Shown here: positions 35,888 through 45,830 of the stretch, one piece after another | Layout: the number at the start of each line of letters is the position of its first letter | Numbering within the stretch: the stretch's first letter is position 1 | From: Fusobacterium sp. | GTDB taxonomy: Bacteria; Fusobacteriota; Fusobacteriia; Fusobacteriales; Fusobacteriaceae | Length of the DNA stretch: 58,813 nt | Assembly (NCBI RefSeq): GCF_029258315.1 | Contig: NZ_JARHZE010000063.1 | Span: forward strand, 1-58,813 | Reading direction: 5' to 3' | Program-made: the position numbers and the translations under genes | Notes under the pieces: model-generated | Told to the model about the DNA's origin: nothing | Seen by the model: only the letters and a program-made list of their open reading frames with translations | Database searches by the model: none

Positions 35888-36349
35888 TTATATTAAATAA
35901 TCTTTAAATAAAAAAGCTATTATTACTCCCAATATTGCTCCTATCAAAACTTCAAATGGAGTATGTCCTAACAGCTCTTTTAATTTTTTTTCATCATTAA
36001 ATCTTTGACCAAGTCTTTGAGCCAATTCTTCTACCATTCTATTTACTACTCTAGCTTGTTTTCCTGCTGCTCTTCGTATTCCAGCAGCATCATACATTGT
36101 AATTCCAGAAAACACTATGGCTATGGCAAAATAAGGGGTATTTGTTCCATAGACAATTCCAATACATGTTGTTAAACAAGAAACTGTTGATGAATGAGAG
36201 CTAGGCATTCCACCTGTTTCAAAAAATCTTTTTAGATTAAAACCCTTTTCTACAAAAATTGTTTCAAGAACCTTGTAAAATTGAGCTAAAAACCATGCTA
36301 TAAAAGTAATATCTAGTATTCTATTATTAAAAATAATACCCTCATTCAT
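35888..36349 (-). CDS. divergent PAP2-family membrane protein (YuiD-like)
   Basis: 153 residues, with about four membrane helices. GGMPSSHSSTV near residue 46 carries the phosphatase-like core, and MYDAAGIRRAAGKQARVVN near residue 84 is the family signature. The family (COG1963) is related to acid phosphatases and haloperoxidases. A lipid-pyrophosphate substrate would fit the dxs neighbour but is unproven. Confidence 0.88.
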   Translation of the reverse strand: MNEGIIFNNRILDITFIAWFLAQFYKVLETIFVEKGFNLKRFFETGGMPSSHSSTVSCLTTCIGIVYGTNTPYFAIAIVFSGITMYDAAGIRRAAGKQARVVNRMVEELAQRLGQRFNDEKKLKELLGHTPFEVLIGAILGVIIAFLFKDYLI

Positions 36350-36378
36350 ATTTCCACCCTCTATCTAATTGTTCTTTT

Positions 36379-36684
36379 CTATCTTAAACTATCTTTTAAC
36401 TCTAAAGAAACTTTTGGATTTTCTTTATTTTCTTTATATAAAATTATTGTTTTTCCTATTACTCCAACAACTTCACAACCAGTTTTCTCCTCTATTATAC
36501 TAGCTAACTCTCTTTTATCAATTTCAACTGATTGTAACATTTTTACTTTTATTAATTCTCTAGAAGCTATTGCATCTAAAATACTTTGTCCTAAATTATC
36601 TGTATACCCTTCTTTTCCAACTCTAACAATTGGATCTAACTCGTGGGCTTTTTTTCTTAAAAATTCTCTCTCTCTACTATTCAT
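36379..36684 (-). CDS. yhbY: YhbY-type RNA-binding (CRM domain) protein
   Basis: 101 residues, one CRM domain: LRKKAHELDPIVRVGKEG, then ILDAIASRELIKVKML, and a C-terminal GVIGKTIILYKE strand. The family associates with pre-50S particles. It lies 40 bases behind the RNase J gene, a plausible RNA-processing pairing. AAAGGAG precedes the ATG. Confidence 0.92.
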   Translation of the reverse strand: MNSREREFLRKKAHELDPIVRVGKEGYTDNLGQSILDAIASRELIKVKMLQSVEIDKRELASIIEEKTGCEVVGVIGKTIILYKENKENPKVSLELKDSLR

Positions 36685-36724
36685 TTAATTTTTTCTCCTT
36701 TAATTTCTATTTTATTTTAATTTA

Positions 36725-38509
36725 TTAAACTTCCAATATAATTGGAAGAATTACTGGATTTCTCTTTGTCTTACTATATACATACTTAGCTACTGCCTCT
36801 TTTGTTATATTTTTAATAGGCTGCCAGTCCATAAGACCTTCTCTTTCAATTTTTTCTAATTTTAAATTTATGTGTTCTATCACACCTTTTATCAACTCAT
36901 CTGATTCTTTTGAATATGTGAATCCTCTAGTAATGATTTCTGGACCAGAAAGTATTTTTTTAGTTAATTTATCTAAAGTAAATCCAACTATAATAACTCC
37001 ATCTTGAGAAAGTTGTTGTCTATCTCTTAAGACAGTTTGTCCTATATCTCCAACTCCTAACCCATCTATAAATGTAGCTCCTGCACTTACTTTTCCTTTT
37101 AATTTAACTCCACTTTTTGCAATTTCTATCTTATTTCCATTTAGTGCTAATAAAGTATTTGCTTTTGGAATTCCAACCTTTAAAGCTGTATCTATGTGAG
37201 CTTTTAACATCTTATATTCCCCATGAACTGGTATAAAATATTTTGGTTTAACTAAATTAAACATTAATTCTTGCTCTATCTTAGATCCATGTCCTGATAC
37301 GTGAATTCCTGCTACTTTTTTAAATATTACCTCAGCCTCATATTTTAACAAATTATTTATATTTTTTGAAACTGCTTTTTCATTTCCTGGAATTGGAGTA
37401 GCTGAAATTATAACAGTATCTCCCTCTTTTACTCTAGTATGTTTGTGTATATTTGATGCTATTCTTGATAGTGAAGCCATTGGTTCTCCTTGAGTTCCAG
37501 TACATAGAATGACAACTTTATTATCTTTTTGATTATCTACTTCAGATAAAGGAATTATTGTGTCTTTCTTTATCTTTAGATATCCCATATTTGATGCAAT
37601 CTCAAATACTTTTACAAGGCTTCTTCCATCAACAGCAATTTTTCTTCCATACGATTCTGATATTTCAATGATTTGTTGTAGTCTATGAATATGCGAAGCA
37701 AAAGCTGCTATAATTATTCTTCCTTTCGCCTTAGCAAATTCTATTTGAAACGCTTCTCCAACTGTTTTTTCTGATGGAGTAAACCCCTCCGCTTCTGCAT
37801 TAGTCGAATCAGATAAAAGTAAATCTACACCTTTTTCTCCTATTTGAGCAAATCTTGCTAAATCACTTGACTGTCCATCAACTGGAGTGAAATCTATTTT
37901 AAAGTCTCCTGTAAATAAAACATTTCCTGCTGGAGTTGTTACATGAATCGCATAAGAATCAGCTATTGAGTGAGTTATTCTTATAAATTCAACATTAAAA
38001 TATTTTCCAATTTTTACCTTTGATCTATTTTTTACTTCTCTTAATTTTGGCATATCTTTTATTTTAAAATTTTCAAACTTTGATTCAATCAATGCTAAAG
38101 TTAATTTTCCTGAAAAAATAGAAACTTCTTTATCTATTTTTTGATATAAGTATGGAATAGCCCCAATATGATCCTCATGTCCATGAGTAACAAATAATCC
38201 TTTTATTTTATTTTTATTATTTTCTACATAAGAAAAATCTGGGATTACTGCATCTATTCCTAAAAGACCTTCTCCTGGAAAACCTAATCCACAGTCTATT
38301 ATTATTATTTCATCCCTATATTGAACCAAACTCATATTTTTTCCAACTTCATCTAATCCACCTAAAGGAATAACATACATTTTCTCCTCTTTTGTTGCTT
38401 CTTTTACCACTTCTTTTTTTACTACTATTTCTTTTTTATTTTCTAACTTTTCTGTTCCTTTCTTCTCTTTTTGATCAAAAGAGCTATTTTTTTTTCTTTT
38501 AAATATCAT
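36725..38509 (-). CDS. rnj: ribonuclease J
   Basis: 594 residues. After a Lys/Glu-rich N-terminal extension of about 40 residues comes the metallo-beta-lactamase core: GGLDEVGKNMS, DCGLGFP, the zinc motif THGHEDHIG, LSDSTNAE, and the beta-CASP part with CTGTQGEP and VSGHGS. It combines endo- and 5'-3' exonuclease activity and would be a main mRNA-decay enzyme. The N-terminal extension is low in complexity and is not part of the catalytic core. Confidence 0.96.
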   Translation of the reverse strand: MIFKRKKNSSFDQKEKKGTEKLENKKEIVVKKEVVKEATKEEKMYVIPLGGLDEVGKNMSLVQYRDEIIIIDCGLGFPGEGLLGIDAVIPDFSYVENNKNKIKGLFVTHGHEDHIGAIPYLYQKIDKEVSIFSGKLTLALIESKFENFKIKDMPKLREVKNRSKVKIGKYFNVEFIRITHSIADSYAIHVTTPAGNVLFTGDFKIDFTPVDGQSSDLARFAQIGEKGVDLLLSDSTNAEAEGFTPSEKTVGEAFQIEFAKAKGRIIIAAFASHIHRLQQIIEISESYGRKIAVDGRSLVKVFEIASNMGYLKIKKDTIIPLSEVDNQKDNKVVILCTGTQGEPMASLSRIASNIHKHTRVKEGDTVIISATPIPGNEKAVSKNINNLLKYEAEVIFKKVAGIHVSGHGSKIEQELMFNLVKPKYFIPVHGEYKMLKAHIDTALKVGIPKANTLLALNGNKIEIAKSGVKLKGKVSAGATFIDGLGVGDIGQTVLRDRQQLSQDGVIIVGFTLDKLTKKILSGPEIITRGFTYSKESDELIKGVIEHINLKLEKIEREGLMDWQPIKNITKEAVAKYVYSKTKRNPVILPIILEV

Positions 38510-38535
38510 TTTTCTTTCCTCTTATCTTTATTTGA

Positions 38536-39519
38536 TTACTCACCAGTTGATACAACTATTTTATTCTTAGTTAGTTTCTCCTCTTTCATATTTTCAATTC
38601 CCAATTTTTTAGCAATCTTATATGCCACAAAATAATCTTCCTTATTGTAAGAAACTTGACTTGGTTTATCTTTAGCTTTAGTTTTTACTCTTTTTAAACC
38701 AATATATCCATCTTTACTTAAAGTTTGCATATATTCTGCTGCTTTTTCTGTTACCCCCACTACATCTATATCATATATTTTTTTATCTTCTTTTCCAAGA
38801 ACTATTATTACATTAGCTAAAGTTGGTATTGTTGCATCTTCTCTAATTTTAAAATATTTTTCATTAACAGTCATTATAACATCTTCTGTCTGTTTTTTAT
38901 TTAAATCATTAATAATAATATAACTTTCATTTATATTTGTTTCATAATTTGCCGCATTATATTTAACACCTAGTTCTTTTTTTAATTTATCTCCTGTTTT
39001 TCTGGCGTATCCAGCTTTTCCATTGGCATTAAGTATATCTACTACCACCTTACTATTTTCAATATTTCCTTTTTCTCCATTATTATAAAAATTTTCAAAT
39101 AACTTCTCAATACTTGATGTTAAAATATATCTTTTATCATCCACTACAACTTCTGGAATTTTTGTTGAAACTTTTACTGGTAAATTAACTTCTCCATATT
39201 TTAAAACTTTATAATCTTTTATTTTTTCTGGAAAAATATAATTTATATCATTTAAAGCCTCTTTATAGTTGCTCACTTCTATTAAATCTCCTAAAGTTTT
39301 CTCTTTATCAAGTTGTATCTCAAAAGGAATTTCAATAGCCAGTTTATCTTCATAAACTAGAAATACATTTTTTTTACCTACTAGCATGTATCTAGTCATA
39401 TTTTCTGTATCTCTATTTTCTCCTAACATTATATAAATTAATGTTCCTATAAAAATAGTAAGTAATGATGCCCCACTTATAATATATTTTAACCTAACCA
39501 ATCTTTTTTTATAATTCAC
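38536..39519 (-). CDS. membrane-anchored LytR_C-domain protein
   Basis: 327 residues, starting with GTG (GGAG ten bases upstream). One membrane helix (about 13-32) is followed by an extracytoplasmic region. A LytR C-terminal-type domain lies around residues 158-246, opening with VVVDILNANGKAGYARKTGD and closing with ANVIIVLGKE. A further C-terminal domain of about 75 residues is not recognised. The LCP catalytic domain usually paired with LytR_C is absent. It overlaps mtaB by 11 bases and precedes rnj. An envelope role is inference. Confidence 0.78.
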   Translation of the reverse strand: MNYKKRLVRLKYIISGASLLTIFIGTLIYIMLGENRDTENMTRYMLVGKKNVFLVYEDKLAIEIPFEIQLDKEKTLGDLIEVSNYKEALNDINYIFPEKIKDYKVLKYGEVNLPVKVSTKIPEVVVDDKRYILTSSIEKLFENFYNNGEKGNIENSKVVVDILNANGKAGYARKTGDKLKKELGVKYNAANYETNINESYIIINDLNKKQTEDVIMTVNEKYFKIREDATIPTLANVIIVLGKEDKKIYDIDVVGVTEKAAEYMQTLSKDGYIGLKRVKTKAKDKPSQVSYNKEDYFVAYKIAKKLGIENMKEEKLTKNKIVVSTGE

Positions 39520-40816
39520 CTATTAACAGCTCCTTTTCAATAGATATTATTTTTACTTTTATTTCATCATTTGTTTTTAATTCAATGTTTTCTTTATCCA
39601 AAATTTTTACTCTAAGGTAGTTTTCACTATATCCAAAATAACCATTATTTTTCTTTTCTTCTATTAAAACTGTTAAATCTTTCCCTATATATTTTTTTCT
39701 CACATCTTCAGAACATTTTTCTTGGGCTTTTTCTAAATCAAGAACTCTCTCTCTTCTTTCTTGCATTGGAACTTGATTATTGAATGTAGCTGCAAGAGTT
39801 TTTTCTCTTTCTGAATATGGGAACACATGTAGAGATGAGAAACCTATTTCTTGTACAACTTTTTTTGTATTTTCATACATTTCTCTTGTTTCACCAGGAA
39901 AACCAACTATTACATCAGCTGTATATTGTATATCATCAACTTCTCTTCTTAATTTTTCCAATCTTTCTTTTATTAACGAAACTCCATAGTTTCTTCTCAT
40001 AGCTTTTAAAACTGTATCATCACAAGATTGTAATGATATATGTAGATGTGGCATTACCTTTTTATTTCTCATAACTTTTATAAATCTCTCATCTATTCTA
40101 TCTGGATAGATAGATCCAATTCTTATTCTTGTAATTTTTTCTATTTTTGATAGTTCTTCTAATAAATCTTCAAAGATTATATTTTCTTCTAAATCTTTTC
40201 CATAATCTCCAATATTTATCCCTATCAATATAATCTCTTTGTATCCCTCTTCTGCTAATTTATTAGCTTCGGAAATTATATTTTCAAAATTTCTAGATCT
40301 ACTTTTTCCCCTTCCAAAAGGAATTTTACAATAGGAACAAAAGTTATTACATCCATCCTGTATTTTTATATAAGCTCTTGACATCTCTCTCAATGTTGAA
40401 AACTCAAGCTCTTTATATTCTGTTTCTTTAAATATATCAGAAACTAAAAGATGATTTGTTTCTCCCATTTTTAACTTTTCAACAAGAGGTATTATATCTT
40501 CCTTATTTGTGTTTCCTACAACATAGTCAACCTCTTCTATATTTAAAAGTTCCTCTCCGTTTGTTTGAGCATAACATCCTGTTACTATAACTTTTCCATT
40601 AGGATTGTGTTTCTTTGCTCTTCTCAATATATTTCTTGTCTTTTTATCTGCAATTGATGTAACAGTACAAGAGTTTACAATATAAAAATCTGAATAACCA
40701 TCAAAACTAACATCCTCATACCCTAAATTTACAAGCTTTGTTTTTAAACTTTCAGTTTCATATTGATTAACCTTACATCCTAAAGTATAAAAAGCAACTT
40801 TTTTATTTAAATTCAT
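39509..40816 (-). CDS. mtaB: tRNA t6A37 methylthiotransferase MtaB
   Basis: Radical-SAM enzyme that makes ms2t6A at position 37 of tRNAs reading ANN codons. 435 residues. The N-terminal UPF0004 domain has TLGCKVNQYETE with the first cluster Cys, the radical-SAM motif is CNNFCSYCKIPFGRGKSRSR near residue 156, and a C-terminal TRAM domain follows. The CKVNQ signature separates MtaB from MiaB. Overlaps rsmE by 14 bases. Confidence 0.95.
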   Translation of the reverse strand: MNLNKKVAFYTLGCKVNQYETESLKTKLVNLGYEDVSFDGYSDFYIVNSCTVTSIADKKTRNILRRAKKHNPNGKVIVTGCYAQTNGEELLNIEEVDYVVGNTNKEDIIPLVEKLKMGETNHLLVSDIFKETEYKELEFSTLREMSRAYIKIQDGCNNFCSYCKIPFGRGKSRSRNFENIISEANKLAEEGYKEIILIGINIGDYGKDLEENIIFEDLLEELSKIEKITRIRIGSIYPDRIDERFIKVMRNKKVMPHLHISLQSCDDTVLKAMRRNYGVSLIKERLEKLRREVDDIQYTADVIVGFPGETREMYENTKKVVQEIGFSSLHVFPYSEREKTLAATFNNQVPMQERRERVLDLEKAQEKCSEDVRKKYIGKDLTVLIEEKKNNGYFGYSENYLRVKILDKENIELKTNDEIKVKIISIEKELLIGEL

Positions 40817-41516
40817 TAACTAATACTCCTCCTACTACAATAGCAGCAGTTTCAGCTCTTAAAATATTTTTTCCCAAAGTAACAATATTAGTATTTTCTA
40901 AAGTTTTTAAATATTCAATCTCTGTCACATCAAAACCACCCTCAGGCCCAATGATATAAAGTATTTTTCTAGGAATATTTTTTAAATTTTTAAAAAGATT
41001 TTTTAAACTTGAATCTTTTTCGCATTCATATGGCACTATTATTAAATCAAATTCTGAAAAATCTACTTTATTTATTTTTACTAAATTATCTATTTTCATA
41101 AATTTTGTTCTTTGACATTGCTTAACTGCTTCTCTTGAAATTACATCCCACTTATCTTTTTTTTCATTTAATTTTACAACTGTTCTTTTTGTTTCTAATG
41201 GAATTATTCTATCCACTCCTATCTCTGTAAGTTTTTGTATAGTAAGTTCCATCTTATCATTTTTTATAACAGAAATTCCTGCTACAATCTCAACCTTATC
41301 TTCTTCAGATTTTTTTTCTTCAATTATCTCTAAAACTATCTCTTTCTTTTCAACTTCTATTACTTTACAAAGATACTCCGATTTTCCATCAACAGCTCTT
41401 ATTACATCATCTTCTTTTACTCTAAAAGAATTTTTTAAATGATTGATATCATTTTTATCAACTATTCTAATCTTATCTAATTCTATATTTTTCTCTTCGA
41501 TTACTACTGTTATCAT
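40803..41516 (-). CDS. rsmE: 16S rRNA m3U1498 methyltransferase
   Basis: 237 residues. PUA-like N-terminus, then a SPOUT domain with QRTKFMKI and IIGPEGGFDVTEIEYL near residue 185, and the knot end LGKNILRAETAAIV. Normal length. 14 bases behind the Rrf2-type gene. Confidence 0.95.
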   Translation of the reverse strand: MITVVIEEKNIELDKIRIVDKNDINHLKNSFRVKEDDVIRAVDGKSEYLCKVIEVEKKEIVLEIIEEKKSEEDKVEIVAGISVIKNDKMELTIQKLTEIGVDRIIPLETKRTVVKLNEKKDKWDVISREAVKQCQRTKFMKIDNLVKINKVDFSEFDLIIVPYECEKDSSLKNLFKNLKNIPRKILYIIGPEGGFDVTEIEYLKTLENTNIVTLGKNILRAETAAIVVGGVLVNEFK

Positions 41517-41530
41517 TTTATCTCCACAAT

Positions 41531-41953
41531 CTATATAATATCTTTATTTTTTAATAGATCATCTAAAGTTGTTGATCTTAATATTTCTTTCATAGCACTA
41601 TCTAGTCTATTCCAAATACAACTTCCAACACAACCTTCATCAGCACAATCTTTTGTTTCTTTAACATTTTCGTTACAATTTATTATCTTATCATCATCAT
41701 CTAATATCTTGTAAATTCTATATAAATTTATTTCCTTAGGATCAGCTATAAATCTATATCCTCCGTTTGGTCCTCTTTTTCCTTCAATTATATTTTCATT
41801 TTTTAATTTATTTAGAATCTGTTCTAAATATTGTATAGAAATATCTTCTTTTTCAGATATCTCTTTTATTCTTACCATCTTCCCTTTTAAACTTTCTTCA
41901 ACAATATACACCAAAGCTTTTAAACCATATCTAACTTTTGTGTTAATTTTCAT
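41531..41953 (-). CDS. Rrf2-family transcriptional regulator
   Basis: 140 residues. Winged helix with GLKALVYIVEES, EISEKEDISIQYLEQIL and GPNGGYRFIADP. A Cys cluster near residues 104-122 (one Cys, then C-ADEG-C-VGS-C) would hold an Fe-S cluster, as in IscR-like members. The nearest genes are ruvB and rsmE and no Fe-S assembly or cysteine gene is adjacent, so targets are unknown. It could also autoregulate the run of genes it sits in. Confidence 0.9.
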   Translation of the reverse strand: MKINTKVRYGLKALVYIVEESLKGKMVRIKEISEKEDISIQYLEQILNKLKNENIIEGKRGPNGGYRFIADPKEINLYRIYKILDDDDKIINCNENVKETKDCADEGCVGSCIWNRLDSAMKEILRSTTLDDLLKNKDII

Positions 41954-41959
41954 ATTTCT

Positions 41960-42949
41960 TTACTCCTTAATCTTAAAATGTTCTCTTCCTTTCTCTGTTA
42001 CTACCCTACCTCTTGGTGTTCTTTTTATATAACCTATTTGTACTAAGTATGGTTCATATACCTCTTCTATTGTTCTTCTGTCTTCTCCCAATAAAAGTGA
42101 TAATGTCTCTATTCCAACAGGTCCACCATTATAATTTTCTAACATAGAAACTATTATTCCTCTATCTAATTCATCCAATCCATTTTCATCTACACCTAAA
42201 AGTCTTAAAGAATCCATAACTATACTCTTAGTTATAATTCCATTTCCTTTTATTTCTGCATAATCACGAATCCTCTTTAGAAATCTATTAGCTATTCTTG
42301 GAGTCCCTCTACTTCTCATAGCTATTTCTAGAGCCCCCTCTCTATTTAGTTCTACCTGTAATACACTGGCCCCTCTCATAAGAATATTTACTAAATCTTC
42401 ATTTGAATAATATTCCATTCTATGAGTCACGCCAAATCTATCTCTAAGTGGTGAACTTAAAAGTCCAGCTCTTGTTGTTGCTCCAATTAAAGTAAAAGGT
42501 GGTAATTCTATTCTAATTGATTTTGCTGAAGGCCCTTTTCCTATTATTATATCTAGTTCTCCATCCTCCATAGCTGGATATAAAATCTCTTCAACAGAAG
42601 TATTTAATCTATGAATTTCATCTATAAACAAAATATCATTTTCTTCTAAAGATGTTAAAATAGCTGCTAAATCCCCTGCTTTATCCAAAACTGGTCCTGA
42701 AGTTATTTTTAAATTAACTCCCATTTCGTTTGCGATTACTCCAGCAAGAGTAGTTTTTCCAAGTCCTGGAGGTCCATAAAGTAGAATATGATCTACACAT
42801 CCTCCTCTTCTTTTAGCAGCTTCTATGAAAATTTTCATTTTTTCTTTTAAGGTAGATTGTCCTATATATTCATCAAATTTTTTAGGTCTAAGAGTTCTTT
42901 GAGTTTCTACTTCATTTCCTAATTCTTTATCTGTAACCACTCTATCCAC
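41960..42949 (-). CDS. ruvB: Holliday junction branch-migration helicase RuvB
   Basis: 329 residues. AAA+ domain with [11 protein letters not shown], the P-loop [22 protein letters not shown] and [16 protein letters not shown], then the winged-helix C-terminus. The start is GTG with AGAGGTAAGTC upstream. ruvA and ruvC are not in the window. First gene of the 16-gene minus-strand run. A TATAAT (about 42996-43001) on the minus strand is a likely -10 box, without a convincing -35. Confidence 0.96.
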   Translation of the reverse strand: MDRVVTDKELGNEVETQRTLRPKKFDEYIGQSTLKEKMKIFIEAAKRRGGCVDHILLYGPPGLGKTTLAGVIANEMGVNLKITSGPVLDKAGDLAAILTSLEENDILFIDEIHRLNTSVEEILYPAMEDGELDIIIGKGPSAKSIRIELPPFTLIGATTRAGLLSSPLRDRFGVTHRMEYYSNEDLVNILMRGASVLQVELNREGALEIAMRSRGTPRIANRFLKRIRDYAEIKGNGIITKSIVMDSLRLLGVDENGLDELDRGIIVSMLENYNGGPVGIETLSLLLGEDRRTIEEVYEPYLVQIGYIKRTPRGRVVTEKGREHFKIKE

Positions 42950-43095
42950 GACTTACCTCTTTACAAAAAATTCCTTACTTATTTTATAAAATATTATATC
43001 ATTTATAATATTTTTTTAAAAGTTTTTTCTAAAAAAAACACTATTCTATATAATATTATTTTATTATTGTTATCTTATAATATTTTTTCAATAAA

Positions 43096-43129
43096 AAATA
43101 CAGAAACTTTTATAAAAATTTCTGTATTT
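43096..43129 (-). terminator. terminator after glnN
   Basis: AAATACAGAAA (43096-43106) pairs perfectly with TTTCTGTATTT (43119-43129), 13 bases beyond the glnN stop, followed on the minus strand by TTTATTGAA. Confidence 0.85.
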
Positions 43130-43142
43130 CTTAACTACTTTT

Positions 43143-45260
43143 TTATAATTTAAATAATAAGTCTTCGTATACTGGGAACGGCCATAAACTTTTTTCACAT
43201 AAATGTTCTAATACATCAACCCATTCTCTCAAATGTTTTAACCTTGGAACGACATGATAATGGTAATATTTGGCTCTTTCATATTGATCTTTTATACTCA
43301 TAGCTTCTGTAAAATCTTTTTCTAACTCTCTCAATGAATTTCTTAAATGATCTTTTCCATTTATTACCTTTAATAGGTGTTTTCTATCTCCATCAAGATA
43401 ATTTTCATAGTCTGGTCCTAGAGCTAATTGAATATTTTTTATTGAAGTAGCTATGTTGTTCATATATCTCATTATTGCTGGATATATTTCATTTCTTGCC
43501 ATCCTAATAGCTGTTGTTGTTTCTATCTTTAATTGCTTGTTGTATCTTTCTGTATAAATAACAAAGATAGAATTAAGTTCTTCCCTATTTAAAACTCCGT
43601 TTCTTTCGAAAAGTTCAACAGTAGACTCCTTCTTATAAACAGGTAAAGCTTCAACAGTACAACTTAAATTTGGCAATCCTCTTTTTTCTGCTTCCTCAAC
43701 CCAAGCCTCATCATAACCATTTCCATTAAAAATTATTCTTTTATGTTGATTATATCTTTCTTTTATTAATTTTTTTACTTCTTCAGTTATATCATCTTTA
43801 TTTTCTATTTTTTCTAAAATATCTGCATATTCTCTTAAAACATCAGCCACAATTGTATTTATAATAAATACTGGAGTAGTTGGTGATGCACTTGAACCAG
43901 GCATTCTATATTCAAATTTATTTCCTGTAAATGCAAAAGGTGAAGTTCTATTTCTGTCTGAACTATCTCTTGGTATTTTTGGCACATTGTATGTTCCTAG
44001 CTCAATTGATTCTTTTTTCTCCTTACCCATTTTTAATTTATCAACATTCTCTAATAAATTTTGAACTGGTTCTCCAATAAAGATAGAAATTATTGCTGGA
44101 GGAGCTTCTGCTCCACCTAGTCTATGATCATTTCCAGAAGTAGCAGTTGAAACTCTAAGCACATCTGAATATCTATCAACAGCCTCTATTATAGCTGTCA
44201 AATAAATAAGAAAATCTAAATTCCCTTTATTTAAATTTTCTGGTTCTAAAAGATTTTCTCCAGTATCTGTGCTTAAGGACCAGTTACAATGCTTTCCTGA
44301 TCCATTTACTTTATCAAAAGGTTTTTCATGTAAAAGAGCTGCTAATCCATGTCTATCAGCCACTCTTTTAATCATATCCATACACAATTGATTTTGGTCT
44401 GCTGCTACATTTGCCGAAGAATACATAACTGCCAATTCAAATTGATTTGGAGCAACCTCATTATGTTTAGTTTTGGCCATTACTCCCAATTGCCATAACT
44501 CTGAATCTAGCTCAGCCATAAATAACTCTACTTTTTCCTTTAAAGCACCATAATAATGGTCACTTAACTCTTGTCCTTTTGGAGGAAGAGATCCAAATAA
44601 AGTTCTTCCTGCAAACATTAAGTCTTCTCTCTTTTCTAAAAATTGCTTCTCTATTAGAAAATACTCTTGTTCTATCCCTAAAGTTACATCTATTTTACCA
44701 GTTCTTTCATCTCCAAGAGCTCTTTTTATTCTTAGAGCCTCCTTTGTAACACTGTTAATAGATCTTAAAAGAGGGACTTTCTTATCTAAAGTTTCTCCAT
44801 GAAATCCTACTAAAGCTGTTGGTATAAATAAAGTCTTTGCTTTTTCCGGTCCTCTCAAAAACATTGGTGAAGAGATATCCCAAGCTGTATAACCTCTTGC
44901 TTCAAAAGTTGAACGAAGTCCTCCATTTGGAAATGATGAAGAATCTGCTTCTCCTTTTATAAGTTCTTTTCCTGAAAATTGAGATAAAATATTTCCATCA
45001 GAAGATACTGATATAAAAGACTCGTGCTTTTCAGCAGTAAGTTCTGTTAAAGGCTGAAACCAGTGAGTAAAGTGTGTTGCTCCATTTTCTGTAGCCCAGT
45101 TTTTAGCAGCATTAGCTATTACTTCTGCAACAGATATTGACAATTCTTTTTCTCCTCTTTGAACTGCCTTAAATTCTTTAAAAATAGAACTTGGAACTCT
45201 ACTTTTCAATTGTAACTCAGAAAAGTAATTTTTTCCAAAAACTTCTAGCATATTTTTCAT
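43143..45260 (-). CDS. glnN: glutamine synthetase, type III
   Basis: 705 residues from the ATG at 45260 (GGGAGG nine bases upstream; the earlier ATG has no site). The large GSIII form typical of Bacteroides, cyanobacteria and anaerobes: SRVPSSIFKEF, FTHWFQPLT, LGIEQEYFLI with catalytic glutamates, NQFELAVMYS, and the substrate loop with NGSGKHCNWS. Makes glutamine from glutamate, ammonia and ATP. Own promoter (45345-45373) and terminator. Divergent from ptsH. Confidence 0.96.
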   Translation of the reverse strand: MKNMLEVFGKNYFSELQLKSRVPSSIFKEFKAVQRGEKELSISVAEVIANAAKNWATENGATHFTHWFQPLTELTAEKHESFISVSSDGNILSQFSGKELIKGEADSSSFPNGGLRSTFEARGYTAWDISSPMFLRGPEKAKTLFIPTALVGFHGETLDKKVPLLRSINSVTKEALRIKRALGDERTGKIDVTLGIEQEYFLIEKQFLEKREDLMFAGRTLFGSLPPKGQELSDHYYGALKEKVELFMAELDSELWQLGVMAKTKHNEVAPNQFELAVMYSSANVAADQNQLCMDMIKRVADRHGLAALLHEKPFDKVNGSGKHCNWSLSTDTGENLLEPENLNKGNLDFLIYLTAIIEAVDRYSDVLRVSTATSGNDHRLGGAEAPPAIISIFIGEPVQNLLENVDKLKMGKEKKESIELGTYNVPKIPRDSSDRNRTSPFAFTGNKFEYRMPGSSASPTTPVFIINTIVADVLREYADILEKIENKDDITEEVKKLIKERYNQHKRIIFNGNGYDEAWVEEAEKRGLPNLSCTVEALPVYKKESTVELFERNGVLNREELNSIFVIYTERYNKQLKIETTTAIRMARNEIYPAIMRYMNNIATSIKNIQLALGPDYENYLDGDRKHLLKVINGKDHLRNSLRELEKDFTEAMSIKDQYERAKYYHYHVVPRLKHLREWVDVLEHLCEKSLWPFPVYEDLLFKL

Positions 45261-45344
45261 TAAAATATTCCTCCCTTTTTTCAATTAGTCTATTAAAAAA
45301 AATAATAATAAAAACATTTTTTATACAAAATATTTATGGAGAGG

Positions 45345-45373
45345 ATTTTATCACAATTTGCTTTCTATGTAAA
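45345..45373 (-). promoter_or_regulatory. glnN promoter
   Basis: Minus-strand TTTACA (complement of 45368-45373) and TAAAAT (complement of 45345-45350), 17 bp apart, giving a leader of about 80 bases. No glutamine riboswitch or clear operator was recognised in that leader. Confidence 0.65.
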
Positions 45374-45453
45374 GGAATTTCTTTTAATTTTTTTATTAAT
45401 TTTTTTTATATTTTTCTTATTTTATACAAATTTTAAGTTTTTTTAGAAAATAT

Positions 45454-45482
45454 TTGAAAAATCACAATAAATAATATATAAT
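45454..45482 (+). promoter_or_regulatory. promoter of ptsH-ispH-S1
   Basis: Plus-strand TTGAAA (45454-45459) and TATAAT (45477-45482) with a 17-bp spacer, about 75 bases before ptsH. Confidence 0.82.
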
Positions 45483-45558
45483 TTAATGGTATATCTTTCT
45501 TTTTTCTTAGAAAATGTTTAGATATATAACTCAAAAAAAAAGGAGGAGGATATTAGTT

Positions 45559-45828
45559 ATGAAGACAATAGAAGTTGAAATAAAAAATAAAGCTGGTCTT
45601 CACGCTAGACCTTCATCTCTTTTTGTTCAGACTGCTAGTAATTTCGATTCTGAAATAAAAGTTAAGTACGAAGATGAAGAAATTAACGGGAAAAGTATTA
45701 TGGGACTTATGCTTTTAGCTGCTGAACAAGGTGCTGTTCTAACACTTACTGCTAATGGTGACGATGAAAGCGAAATGCTTGATGCACTTAGAGAGCTGAT
45801 TGAAGAAAAATATTTTGGAGAAGAATAG
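45559..45828 (+). CDS. ptsH: phosphocarrier protein HPr
   Basis: 89 residues from the ATG at 45559, which has GGAGGAGG nine bases upstream. Active-site His15 (AGLHARPSS) accepts phosphate from PEP via enzyme I. Ser46 (GKSIMGL) is present, as in proteins regulated by HPr kinase. No enzyme I gene is adjacent; instead ispH starts two bases after the stop. Confidence 0.96.
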   Translation: MKTIEVEIKNKAGLHARPSSLFVQTASNFDSEIKVKYEDEEINGKSIMGLMLLAAEQGAVLTLTANGDDESEMLDALRELIEEKYFGEE

Positions 45829-45830
45829 CA

